Shown here: in pieces, positions 1 through 10,915 of the stretch
Numbering within the stretch: position 1 is the first letter of the stretch
Layout of the letters: each line of letters opens with the position of its first letter
NCBI RefSeq assembly: GCF_954871325.1
Contig: NC_088778.1
Span: forward strand, 23,731,120 to 23,795,119
Direction: 5' to 3'
Source of the DNA: Gordionus sp. m RMFG-2023
Taxonomy: Eukaryota; Nematomorpha; Gordioida; Chordodea; Parachordodidae
Length of the DNA stretch: 64,000 nucleotides
Made by a program: the position numbers and the translations under genes
Notes under the pieces: model-generated
Databases searched by the model: none
The model's input: only the letters and a program-made list of their open reading frames with translations
What the model was told of the DNA's origin: nothing

Positions 1-176
1 AACAAACAAGTTAGAACTTTTTAAAATGGATTCTGGTTCAGGTTCTAATATATTTTAAAAGAGCTTTCTTTCTCTCTTTGATTCGAGGTTGTGGTTTAGC
101 AATTTATCCCTAATCTGAGATTTCCAGGTTCCGGTTCTAAACTCTGTTTATATGACATGATAAAATTGCGTAAAAC

Positions 177-445
177 CTATCGCCATTATTCCTAAGCCTA
201 AACATGTCATTGTCCTCCTCGTCCATTCCATTATAATCACTTTTGGAGGAGCCAGATTTCAAGATAAGGTTATCATTATTTCCTTCGCCATTATTCAAAA
301 ACATATGCCGATTAATGCCATTATGAGCCATATCCTGTTGATCTAATATATAAGATTCATCTCCATCTAGGTTCCTAGTATCTAATGATGCGTCGTTATT
401 ACCGCTAACATCGGAATTTAGTATGAAGCATTGCCAAAGTAAATT
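177..445 (-). CDS. RECK: RECK exon: end of CC4 and an expanded acidic linker
   Basis: The exon begins after a gaccctag acceptor in phase 0 with NLLWQCFILNSD, matching human DPLWQCFLESS. It then runs into a long Asn-, Asp- and Gly-rich stretch (for example DEEDNDMFRLRNNGD), where human RECK has only about 20 residues before CC5. The donor is uncertain: atag/gttttac at 176 gives the end used here, but the frame stays open to about 137. The linker carries no recognisable domain. CC5 must follow in an exon left of the window. Confidence 0.75.
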
Positions 446-639
446 CTAGGGTCATTACATTTATTTGCACAAATTATATGGAATAATGTAATTGTATAAT
501 TTAATATGTAACCTTACAAAAATGGAGATAATTGTATTTTTACACTCTATTTATAAGCTAAATGGAAACTAGTTGGCCTTAAAATTAATAATTTTAGTTT
601 GCCACGAAGGTAAAATAAAATGTAATCAATATTTTATAC

Positions 640-770
640 ATTTGGTAAAGTGGGTCCACACACTTCATTCAATTTATCCACTATTTCTTGTTCGGTAGTG
701 GAGTTAAATAGTATCTCCTTACATTTCTCCCGACAAGTTGCGTTCGAAGATTCCTGACAACATTTTAAAT
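640..770 (-). CDS. RECK: RECK exon with CC4
   Basis: A 131-nt exon bounded by an aattcag acceptor and a ccaaat/gtataa donor. It reads LKCCQESSNATCREKCKEI, then STTEQEIVDKLNEVCG and TLPN. Human CC4 is YCCDRAEDHACQNACKRI followed by EMEIVDGLIEGC, so the four cysteines, the EIVD helix and the spacing all agree. It carries a potential N-glycosylation sequon (NAT). It enters with two bases of a split codon and leaves in phase 0. Confidence 0.92.
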
Positions 771-872
771 CTGAATTATTATATAAATTAAAATAGTTAA
801 ATTTCTTAAATATTCATAAAATATTCTCAAAATTATGATTTTGCCCTCGTTGAAGGAAAATTAAATTTATTA

Positions 873-1630
873 GGGGAGACCAGGGTAAAGAGATTGACGC
901 AAACAATTTTTTAACCTTTGAGTATAAAAACCTTAAATTTGGTATGAAGATGTTTTTTATATCTAATTTCTTACCTACTTTTCAACTTTCCTGGCGTGAC
1001 ATATTTCTTTAAAAATTCCTTTTTTTTACCCAAAAATTATAAAAATAAACCCTCTAGTTTATTTTGCTTTTAGCAAAATAATATGTATTCCTTAAGGTCA
1101 TAGATATATTAGTCACGCAATAACGATTTGTATACACCTTTAGGTAAAGTTGTCATGGGTAAAACGGCAAAAATGTTCCGTTTGATTAAAGCTGTAAAAA
1201 AATAATTTTTAAATAATAACGTTTACACTTAATAAAAAGATACTTTAGCATTTAATAAATAATTTATGTGTTATTTGGGATATAATTTTAAAAATAATCG
1301 TAAATAAAGCCATTTTTGGTAAAATAATTTCCACTCCGGTATTGAAATGATTTTATATTTAAAAGGAATGAATAGATGTCAAAATTGAAATATTTTGTTC
1401 AAAACAATAGTTATGCTCAATTTTATTTTAACAATTTTACCCTGATTCTCAACTATTTTGGGGTATGGGGTAAATGGCGCACTTCACATAATTAATCATT
1501 GCTTCTAAATATTATAGGTAATCTTGCGTCTGAAGGATTTGGCTACATATAAATATTAATTTGTTCTGTTTTGTTTCACAATTTAATGTAAAAATGAAAA
1601 ATAGCAATCGTTTCACCCTGATCTCGTCTG
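873..1630. mobile_element. MITE-like element in a RECK intron
   Basis: About 750 bp of non-coding DNA inside the 770-1840 intron starts with GGGGAGACCAGGGTAAAG and ends with the imperfect inverse CACCCTGATCTCGTC. The intron otherwise holds only AT-rich sequence. No coding capacity is visible. The ends are judged by eye and no target duplication was confirmed. Confidence 0.35.
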
Positions 1631-1839
1631 TCTAAAATTCATATAACAATAAAGCATTCTTATTTTAACCCCCCACCCCTCCCATTCTTTCTTATAATCG
1701 TTAAGCACTATGATATTCAGTTATTTTATAATATTCTTCCGCAGCAACCACGTTACCCGTTCCAATCGATACCTTCATTTTAGTTTGCATAATTAGCATC
1801 GCAACTATTTTATTAGTATATATTCTAAAAATGATATAC

Positions 1840-2034
1840 TTTCTACTGGGTTACGTGCCGGAGTAGTTTTAGTGTAATTTTGAATGCATCTTAAAACGTG
1901 TTTGTCACTGAAGCCGCATTTTCTTTCCACGTACAATTTATCATCTTGAGTCGGGCTAGCTTCTTTCTTGAAGATTCTCCAGCAAGCTTGCTTGCAATCC
2001 TCGTTCGCAGTGTTACTGCAACATATTTCTCCCT
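1840..2034 (-). CDS. RECK: RECK exon with CC3
   Basis: A 195-nt exon. After two bases that complete the codon from the previous exon it reads GEICCSNTANEDCKQACWRI and then CGFSDKHVLRCIQNYTKT and TPARNPVE. Human CC3 is VCCSYAGHHTNCREYCQAI with the tail CVNNYTQSYPMRNPTDS. The NYT glycosylation sequon and the RNP motif are conserved. The donor is gaaa/gtatatc. The acceptor, tttaaag, has a poor pyrimidine tract, but it is the only one that gives the correct phase and alignment. Confidence 0.93.
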
Positions 2035-2325
2035 CTTTAAATTTTGGCAATATATTAAAAAAATTTATCTATTTTTAGATATATCTTTAAAAAAGTAGCT
2101 AATAGCGCGCTAAGCGCCAATTAAAACTGATCTACTGGCAATATACTATAATATAACTTCAGGATTAAAATTGTCAAAAAAAACAAGAAAACCAAAATAA
2201 ATATTCTAGTTCTTTAACCTCTATATTATTTTAAATTTTACCATTACTAAATTAACGTAATAAATAACCTGGAAATTATATCAACTATAATTAGAGAATG
2301 TTGAATACAAAAAAAATATATATAC

Positions 2326-2407
2326 CTTCCTGCCTTTTTAAGCATTGATAAAAAGATATTTCATCGCTTTGCCTACAGGATTTCGTCAATTGTGACTTGG
2401 AGGTAGA
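2326..2407 (-). CDS. RECK: RECK exon, second half of CC2
   Basis: An 82-nt exon between a ttacag acceptor and a gtatata donor. It codes 27 residues, STSKSQLTKSCRQSDE followed by ISFYQCLKRQE, plus one base of a split codon. Human RECK at the same place reads ASSKNDISKVCRKEYENALFSC, so both cysteines and the length agree. It starts in phase 0 directly after the 21340-21398 exon and ends in phase 1. Confidence 0.87.
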
Positions 2408-2819
2408 CTGTAATATATATAATTTGAAAAGTGTTTTTTTATCTTAAAATAAATAAAATTGATAAGCCTCCTTTTAAAAAAAAGGCTGGCATACGCAATT
2501 TTATTCACGCCGGAACAGCCGCCGATTGAGATCAGCGGCGTGAGCCGGCTAGCTGCCGATTTTTCTTATGGCGGCGGCGCGGCGTGTATAATATTTAGAA
2601 TGTTGTTTAATTTTTATATATTAAATTATTATTATTTAAATTTGAATATTAACATTAATATAATAAAACATGAATTGTATTCTATTGCTTTATATAATAG
2701 AATAGTGTATATTATTTACATTCATTCATACACCATATTCATTTCGGCTATATTAATTATTTTTATGGATTTGCGCGTTTTAAACCACCCTATATACAAT
2801 TATGAAATAACAACTCTCT

Positions 2820-5800
2820 CTACTAATCAAAAATCAAGTTATGTGTGGAAGTACTTTGGAAATCTTATTTTGAAGAATGAGAATTAGAAAAGCACGATAA
2901 TGCCTGATTATATTTATTGTGAACCTTGTTTAAAATTGGGGAAAAAAGATGAGGAAGATTCGGATAAAAATAATCCATTTTCACAGTAATTTATTTTAAT
3001 TTTAGACTTATATATATATATAATTTATATTTTAGTTATGATATCAAATGTTATAGCAAAAATATAAGTACCTGTAACCTTTCTCGTCACTTACTTAATG
3101 TGCATAAAATATCAGTAAAAACTAATAATAATAAATCCATTCAAACTCTAAAAATGTTTCTAAAGCCAACGCCAACATGTAGCAAGAATATAAAAGATAA
3201 AAAATGGCTCTTAGGTTAGTATTAATGTTTATTAATATTCATTTTAAATTTTTAACTGGTTTGTTAAATTAATTTTATTAAGCTCTATTTGTTCAAAACA
3301 ACTAAATTTTTTAGTTTGTTTTGTCAGCTCTTATTTTGAGAACTTTTTAATGTACAAACTTAATATATAATTTATTAAAATAATTATGTAAAACTTTAAA
3401 ACAACTAAATTTTTAGTTTGTTTATTGTCAGCTCTATTTTGAGATCCAATGCATAAACTTATAAATTAATAAAATAATTATGTAAAACTTTAAAACAACT
3501 AAATTTTTAGTTTGTTTATTGTCAGCTCTATTTTGAGATCTTTTTAATGTATAAACTTAATATATAATTTATTAAAATAATTATGTAAAACTTTAAAACA
3601 ACTAAATTTTTAGTTTGTTTATTATCAGCTCTATTTTGAGATCATTTTAATGCATAATTTAAATTTATTAAAATAATTATGTAAAACTTTAAAACAACTA
3701 AATTTTTAGTTTGTTTATTGTCAGCTCTACTTTGAGATCCTTTTAATGTATAAACTTAATATATAATTTAAATTTATTAAAATAATTATGTAAAACTTTA
3801 AAACAACTAAATTTTTAGTTTGTTTATTGTCAGCTCTATTTTGAGAACTTTTTAATGTACAAACTTAATATAAAATTTATTAAAATAATTATGTAAAACT
3901 TTAAAACAACTAATTTTTTAGTTTGTTAATTGTCAGCTGTATTTTGAGATCCTTTTAATGCATAAACTTAATGTATAATTTAAATTTATTAAAATAATTA
4001 TGTAAAACTTTAAAACAACTAAATTTTTAGTTTGTTTATGTCAGCTCTATTTTGAGATCTTTTTAATGAATAAACCAATGATATTTGGAATAAACTAAAA
4101 ATATATTTTATTAAATTATGTAAAACTTTATTTTGAAAGTTCAAAACTAAATCAAATTTTTTATTTGTTTCTCTTTTTTAAATATCTTTTTTCTAATAGG
4201 GCGAAATTATGTTTTGATGTGCTGCTTAGATTTATTGCCATTTGATTCTATAAGCAATAATGGGATGACAGATTTTCTAAAGGTTTAAAATTTAAATAAA
4301 ATGATTATTAAAAAATAAATTGCCTAAAAAAATAGAAATATAAGATAATTGATTCCTCATCAGAATTGCCTAATAGGACAACAATTAGTCGGGGAGCACT
4401 TGATGATGTTTATTGTTCTATAAAGGCACATGTTTTAAACCTGATTGATGCTGGTCCAAAATTCTGTTCCATTACTTTTGATTTATGGAACGATCATTTC
4501 AAGCGGCGAAATTATATTACATTTATTCTTCATCATTTAGATGAAAATTTTGATTTAAAATATTTTACCCAACCCGAAATGTGACTCAAAAGCATACTGG
4601 GTGGTATCGAAGAGGAGTTTCATTTAAAAGCCAAAATAATACAAATGGTAACTGATGCAGGGGCAAATGTCAAAAGAAGCGTCAGATTGGGGGATTATGA
4701 GCATCATTTATGCTTAGGCCATGGACTACATAATTTGGTTACAGTTGATGGCATAAAAAAAGTTGCCAGAATTGATAATCTCCTTAAAAAAATTAGAGAA
4801 ATTATTTCAGCCCTCAGATATCGAGTAGCTGATTTGGAATGTGAAATTGAAGATGAGCATCGTAAATGTCTCCAGTCAATTTATGAGACAGGTCATATCT
4901 TGGATATTGATGATTCTGATCCATACCTTGATGACCATTTTGATAACGAAGCGGATAATAGAAATGTCATTACACCAACCAATCTATATAATACAAAAAC
5001 GTTAAAATTAAATTGCCCTACCCGCTGGCACAGCATATTAATTATGCTAGAAAGTGTTCGTAGCGTGAACCAAAATCCTATTAATAATGTTTTGAATAAA
5101 ATAGGAAAACAATGTTTAAAACTTTTTAATAATGAATGGGATATGATTGACGAGCTTTATGCCGTATTAATTCCATTCCGAGAGTCGATGGAATTTCTTT
5201 TCTCCCAAAAGGGATTAACTATAAATCTAGGGTTATTATTTCGCAGTGAAATAGAAACCCACATACAGATCAATATATCTGATTCCTCAGATATTATTTG
5301 TTTAAAATAAAATATGCAAAAAGCTTGACCATAGGTTTCCCATTACTGAACTTCAAGTTATTTTATATTTTTATTAAAATTATATTTTGAACATTAGATA
5401 TTAGCGACTCTCCTTGATCCCAGATTTCAAAATCTGAAAATTGTGTCAGAATATTTAAATTCAAATTCTAACACATCATTGCAATTTTTAACAAGATATT
5501 TAAAACTTTTAGAAAATGATAAAAATGCACAAAGTGAAATCCAAGTTGAAGATAATGGGGAGACTTCCAGTTCTTATATCGCCAAAATAGCTCGTAAACA
5601 TTCCATTCCATGCAGTGATTATAACAATATAAGTAATTTAGAACAAGAATGCCATATTTTGCTAAGCCAAAATAATATCCCAGAAGAGGATGCATTAACC
5701 TTTTGGAAGAAAAAGCAACTGGAACTTCCTAGGCTTGCTAATTTAGCTAGGAAGGTTCTTTGTATATCTGCAACCAGTACACCCAGCGAAAGAATTTTTT

Positions 5801-5892
5801 CCATTGCTGGATTAATACTCAATGCAAAAAGGACTTCTTTATGTCCCACCAATCTTGATAAAATCTATTTATTCATGATAATTATAATTTAG
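2820..5892 (+). pseudogene. hAT transposase, intron-containing, probably inactive
   Basis: Coding blocks in order: a BED finger first half near 2820-2988 (SYVWKYFG, then YIYCEPCL); its second half at 3036-3214 (CNLSRHLLNVHK); an exon at 4200-4281 (LMCCLDLLPFDS); the core from about 4347 to 5310 (FCSITFDLWNDHFKRRNYIT, TDAGANV, CLGHGLHNLV, CPTRWHS); and the C-terminal exon from about 5398 to 5892 (ILATLLDPRF, then the dimerisation motif SATSTPSERIFSIAG). Intron borders with GT and AG are visible at 3214/4200. A TAG at about 2886 and a TGA at 4582-4584 interrupt the frame. The reading around 4575-4600 may also be shifted, since TQKHTG appears in another frame. It is therefore a slightly decayed copy. 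Confidence 0.85.
3296..4125. repeat. Minisatellite inside the hAT transposase intron
   Basis: About eight tandem units of 97-111 bp, each beginning AAAACAACTAAATTTTTAG and containing TGTCAGCTCTATTTTGAGA. Units start near 3296, 3397, 3493, 3595, 3692, 3800, 3902 and 4013. Each unit holds a short palindrome (AACTAAATTTTTAGTTT). The array fills the intron between the BED finger and the transposase core, so it expanded inside the transposon rather than in host DNA. Units differ by small substitutions and indels. Confidence 0.9.
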
Positions 5893-6434
5893 CTAAATCT
5901 GAATTCTGATTTATTATATTTCTTACTTAATATTTTGTTTGCATTCCAAATATATATTTGTTATAATAAAAATCAATAAAATATTACTAATATGTGTTGT
6001 TTATGTGACTCTGATCTGAGTGAAAATGCAATTCCTTAGTCTATTTCTGAGAATGAGAAAATACATGAATTTAAATTGAAGTGAGACAGGAAATAATTTA
6101 AGAAATAAACTATGTTAACAATGTGTTAGAAAAGAGCGCCAAATTATAAAAAAATGTAATACATTGATTTATATTTTTTAATAAATATCGCGCCGCCGCC
6201 GCCGACAATTTAGTAGGCGGCGGCGAAATCGGCGCGCCGCCGAACGCCGATAAAAAATTTAAAAAAAACTGCCGCCGTCAATTGAGACATCGGCGCACAG
6301 GTCTAGACATACCTAACATTCTAGAACCTCTTCAACACACTATCGCCTGGATAAGTCTTTAATTTTGGATTATACATGCATTCATTCGTAAACAGCAACC
6401 TGTTTACAGTAGCAGACTAAAAAGATCAACAAGT

Positions 6435-6468
6435 GAATTGCTATTCCCACTAAACGGAATAGCAATTC
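6435..6468. repeat. Perfect 13-bp hairpin
   Basis: GAATTGCTATTCC and its exact reverse complement GGAATAGCAATTC are separated by 8 bases (cactaaac). It lies about 130 bp to the right of the hAT end, in the RECK intron. It could be a residue of a small element or a cruciform-prone site. No polymerase III or snRNA features surround it. Confidence 0.7.
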
Positions 6469-6469
6469 G

Positions 6470-9460
6470 CCTATCACTTTTCGCCTCTTTTAAAAAATGT
6501 TTAGCTCACAAAATAAAAATACAAACACTTAAATCTAGTGAATTCTTATATCTTAGACATATACAATTAAATATTTTTAAATTTAACTATTGCTCCTTTT
6601 TAGGAACACAATTATGTTTTTCTTAAAGAAAATTTTTTTTATTATTATTTTGATTCGTAAAATGTTTTTAATTATATAAATGATATACTCATAATTATTT
6701 TAAACAATTATACACTCAATCGTTACTCATATGAGCTTCGAAATTTTAATAACCAAATAACTCATGATTCAATTTAATTTTTTTTTCATAGGCCTAATCA
6801 TAATAAACTTTCATCTTTTACGGTCTCAATAAAAAGTGATTACTATCATTATTATAAGAGAAATTTGATTTGGATAGTTCAGAGATTTATATTTATTAAA
6901 ATCGAGATTTTATGGTTTTAAAATCGAGATTTTATGGTTATTTAATTATTTATATTAAGTTAAAATAGATAATTTTAAATGTAAAATATAATGTTTGTAT
7001 GAATTACCGTAACACAACTCAAAAAACAATTTTGTTTGAGTGCCAAATTGCAGCAAGGCCATCCCAGCCATCCATTGGCTTGGTCTGTAGCTATCATTTA
7101 AAAATAATTGTGTTTAAAATTTTCTATATACTAAAAAAATATATACTAACTACAAGGTGTCTGGTATACTACTACAACTAAACTATTTGAAAAGGATTGC
7201 TAGAAAGGGCTGATGTTTAGAAGAATTTATAAAAATAAATTTTGAGAAAAAAAATCTACTCTCGAGAAAATTTTTATTATTTTTTTTCCTGTTCAATTGA
7301 ATCTTTATTTGATTAAATATAACTAATATAATCAGATACCTCCGGGCCGTAAAAAATTTTTCTAAATAAACCCGGGCCGAAATTTTTTTTTATCTATAAA
7401 TTCAGGCCGGGCGCAAAATTTATTTTTCTATCGGTTCAGGCCAAATATTTTAAGTTGCAATTATTATATAAAATAATAAAAAATAATATATTTAAAAATT
7501 TAAATAATATATCATTCATTCACTTCTCATATTTCCTATATCATTTCGAAACATCGAAAAATTTTTATACACCCGGGCAAAGCCAAAAATTTCACTTTTT
7601 TAAAAAAATCCGGGCCTGGCCGGGCCGAATTTTTTTTTTTTAAATCCAAGCCTGGAATGAATATTTTTTACACTGAACCGGGCCATGAAATATGGATAGA
7701 GAAAGGATGAAAATTAAAAAAGAAAATAGTAAAGGAAAACTAGGAAGGAAAATAAAATAAAGTTTAAGGAGGCATGAAAGATTATTCTATGGAAAAAATA
7801 AAACTTAGGGGTAGTTAGAATGAATAATCGCGGGAGCAATCCTTTGCAGTAAAAAGGGAGATTCCTTGAGCTGATCAGTCTTTTCGCGATCATAAAGTTA
7901 GATATTAATTTTAATTAATATAAATTTAAATTTATTATCAAAATTTTCATTGTACTCCAGCAACTATTACAGGTTAAATTTTTTTTTAAAGTTATAATTC
8001 AAGTTTGTCTAAGCGTATAACAAATATCGGGCTCAGCTTTTAACTTTGAAAAACCTGATTTTGAAGGAATGTACATGGAGAAGAAGATTAATAATAATCC
8101 TCTGAATTTGTAAGTGTATTTTTTTTAAGAACATAAAAAATCTGCAAAAATTAAGAGAAATTAAGAGAATACGTTTAAAGTTCATGGTAAAATCACGGTA
8201 TAAGTAATCTGTACATGCAAGGACATAATTTCGACCAAATCAGGTCTAAAATTTAATAAATAATGTTTTATAAAATGATTTAAGTTTTAAAAATTTGGGG
8301 GAATGAAGTAGATTCCGGAATTTAGAAGAACCTTGGACACAGCATAAAACAAAATTGTTAGTTATCAGACGAGTTATATACAATGAGCGATAAAATTTTT
8401 GCAATTTTATTTTCTATACTTTTTAAGTGCCAAAGCTTAAACGTTCCTGTCCTATTGTCTTTAAGTTTTAAAGACGTTTTATAGCTAAAAAAAATATATT
8501 TTCAAGAACAAGAAATGAAGGAAATAGTTTTTGTATCTTTAAACAAATATATATATCCTAAGGAAAAATAACTTTTTTTTATTGATATTCTAAAATATAC
8601 CATTATAAAATAAGATAATATCTTAATTTTTGGTCATTTAGTTTTTATTATGATTTACCGTGATGGTGAAAGTACAAGGAAAGTTTCAGATTATTAATAA
8701 ATCTATTTAAAAATAAATAAATCTATCTTAAATAAACAAAATAATGTATTTTTTCTAAACGAGTGCGAATTTTTTAATTCAAAAGAGGCTGCTGTAGCAC
8801 ATAGATAACGAGGAGCCTGATACCAATATTATATTGTTGCCGCTGTGATACGTTATATTATAAATTATTTTAAGTTTTATTATCTTGCATGAATTCGTAT
8901 GATAAATGTTTCATATTTAATAAATAAATATAGGCTTAATGCCTGAATTTAAATATATATTATGCTGTGGCTGACTTCATAAATTTTAAATAATAAATAC
9001 ACTTAGCTTATTTTATATATATATATTACAAAAATTACAATTAAATTGGAATTTTAAGAACAAAACCATATTTGTTTGAAAAATAGAGCCTGCAAGTTGC
9101 AATGAGAAAAGATGAGATTCGTTGTTTGTTATAATTCCTAATTCATATAGTTTATTTTTTTTATATAGTCATAATATTTTTTTTCTTCTTTTTTTTAATG
9201 CTAACTAATTGACAAATTCGCTATTTATGTTTAGCAAAATATAACTAAATTTTGTAAGTAAGTTGTAGCCGAGGTTGCCACGCGGCAGGTTCCCACAATT
9301 TTTTAATTAACATGCAGATCTGGCAAAAGCTATTGAGCCATTATTATGTAATTTTTTTTCTTCGATCCCTAATGTGGTAAATATTTTTCTGAAAAACAAC
9401 CACTTGAGCAAAGCAAGGACTAAAAGGACATAGATATGGGTAAGGGATATATATCAGAGA
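6470..9460. other. RECK intron, no gene seen
   Basis: AT-rich, non-coding sequence within the 18.9-kb intron. It holds GC-rich GGGCC repeat debris (7335-7690) and a segment (about 8030-8480) related to repeats elsewhere in the window: its TTCATGGTAAAATCA and ATTTCGACCAAATCAGG phrases recur near 23.85 and 39.45 kb, and GCTTAAACGTTCCTGTCC recurs inverted near 23.29 kb. Short open frames here look random. Confidence 0.6.
7335..7690. repeat. GGGCC-rich interspersed repeat, degraded
   Basis: Blocks of CCCGGGCCG, GGCCGGGCG and CCTGGCCGGGCCG alternate with T-runs. The same style of sequence occurs near 9.5, 10.0, 11.5, 21.85, 24.35-24.7, 26.3, 33.5-33.86 and 33.95 kb. The two best-preserved copies (24.34 and 33.47 kb) show inverted ends, so this is probably a decayed MITE copy. 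Confidence 0.55.
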
Positions 9461-9464
9461 CCTG

Positions 9465-10040
9465 TAGAGATACCCATGACACGACCCGGCCCGGATTTGT
9501 GAAAAATAATTAGGCTCAACCCGAATTATTAAAATTTTTTTACCGGTTTCTGGGATTTACATTTTCAAATAAAGAACTCATTTTTTTATGACATGAGTTT
9601 TTTTTTAAAAAAAGGTTAGCCCCATAAAATATACCAATTCGGTATAATGAAGTTCGTTTTTCAGCTAAAATGAAATCATTTAATATCTAATAACTTTTAA
9701 AACTAACTTTTATTTTAAAATGAATATTATTTCCCATTTAATATCAAAGAAAATTTTATTTTATGTTGTATGTTTGTTTGACAAAAAAAAAATTATAATA
9801 ATTAATTAGTCTCCTAAATTAATAGCTATTTTAATATTCTCGTAAGAAAAAATTAAAAATAAAAAATTATCATAATTAGTGAATTATATTTTACTTTTCT
9901 TTTACTAAATAAAACTAGAAGTATTTTCCAACGACATTATATAAATCGTTTTGAAATAGAAATTAAAATATGAGAAGTGAATATAAATCATTATTATTAA
10001 ATATCCGGCTCGGTCCGGGCCCGAGTTTATTTTTAAAACA
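9465..10040. repeat. GGGCC-type MITE, possible full copy
   Basis: The left end reads TAGAGATACCC then CGACCCGGCCCGG. The right part reads CGGCTCGGTCCGGGCCCGAG. The interior is AT-rich and non-coding. The layout resembles the 24340-24703 and 33471-33861 copies, but the right inverted end is not clear. Confidence 0.45.
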
Positions 10041-10488
10041 AATTTTATAAATTTATTATTAAAAAAATGAGTAGCGATTATTCAAATAAAACCTTAACAT
10101 CTAAGTGGCCCAGCGGGGGAAGGGGGGTCATCATTTTTGATTTGACCGGCACAAAGTCAATTTCTTGAAAAAAAGAAGCCATATTTAAAATTGACCACCT
10201 CTTTTATATGCCAAATCACGCTAGTTATGACGAAATGTTTTTAATTTATAACCGTGTTATAAAAAAAATTCATGGTTTTTTTAGACTTTATAAAAATCAT
10301 TATATATATATATTACATATTTTACAAAATATATTTAATATTCGTTAACACGTATTTATATTGGACATTAACAGAATAATTTTAGTTTTCGCTTTTTCAT
10401 TATTTTTTAAAAATTAGGAGAACGACTATATAATAAGATTATGAAAGTTTTCCGCAATTCGTTTCATATTTATTTTATCTCCAGTAAT

Positions 10489-10662
10489 GTTGTTAAACGG
10501 TTCGATTTTTTAAAAAGATTGACAAAATGTTTTAGCTAAAAAAAATATTAAGTAAGCCTGGAGATTTTGCTCATAGATGAAAGAAAGGTTTTTTTTTGGT
10601 TAAAATATTGGGTTAGCCGCTTTTAAAAATTGACCCGTTTAAATGAAACTACTCCCCCCGTT
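10489..10662. repeat. Fold-back MITE, family A, copy 1
   Basis: A left arm (GTTGTTAAACGGTTCGATTT, then AGCCTGGAGATTTTGCTCAT) is followed by a partly inverted right arm (AAAATATTGGGTTAGCCG, then AAAATTGACCCGTTTAAAT). The unit can fold on itself almost end to end. Related copies lie at about 15.89, 16.14, 22.48, 24.12, 25.29, 25.83 and 39.21 kb, with partial ones near 10.84 and 47.23 kb. No coding capacity. Confidence 0.7.
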
Positions 10663-10804
10663 ATAGAAGAATATAAAAACAGGAACAGTTCTTTAAAAAA
10701 AAATTCTCAAAATCATCCATTTAACTAATTGATTCAAAATTCATCTGAAATTAAATTTTAAGGATACCAATATTACTCTGAATAGTGATTGCACTTGAAT
10801 TTAG

Positions 10805-10915
10805 ACTAACCATGCGCAGAAAGGTTTGGACAACCATTTGCCAAATTTTGAGGCTTACATATTATTTGGCTAAAATCTTAATCGGTCCGTTTTTAAAAAT
10901 CGGCCCAACACTAGA
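10805..10915. repeat. Fold-back MITE, family A, half copy
   Basis: Only the right arm is recognisable: TTTTGAGGCTTACATATTAT, then GGCTAAAATCTTAATCGG and AAAAATCGGCCCAACAC. It lies 150 bp from copy 1 and may have been one end of a neighbouring insertion. Confidence 0.5.

Larger units (their letters stand above)
2480..6305 (+). mobile_element. hAT-family DNA transposon, nearly full length
   Basis: The element sits in the 18.9-kb RECK intron on the strand opposite the gene. It has GC-rich subterminal blocks full of GCCGCC and GGCGGC motifs at both ends (about 2505-2590 and 6188-6300), in sharp contrast to the AT-rich surroundings. Between them lie BED zinc-finger exons, a transposase core and the hAT dimerisation domain. 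The right end may be near the cacag before gtctagac, an 8-bp palindrome that would suit a hAT target site, but I could not find the matching left copy. The boundaries are therefore approximate, to some tens of bases. Confidence 0.8.

Noticed and set aside
2459-2887. Open frame of 142 codons at the left part of the hAT element
   Set aside because: It covers the GC-rich subterminal repeats and an AT-rich leader, and only its last part (SSYVWKYFG) belongs to the transposase. It is not a separate gene.
5468-5852. Antisense frames opposite the hAT C-terminus
   Set aside because: They lie over the well-supported plus-strand dimerisation domain and show no domain of their own.
6185-6300. CpG-rich block considered as a CpG-island promoter
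   Set aside because: The matching GC-rich block at the other end of the hAT element and the GCCGCC repeat pattern show it to be transposon subterminal sequence.
6310-6425. Possible minus-strand exon with a strong atgttag/gtatgt donor
   Set aside because: All three frames hit a stop before the donor and the peptide does not match RECK. The true preceding RECK exon was found at 21340-21398 with matching phase.
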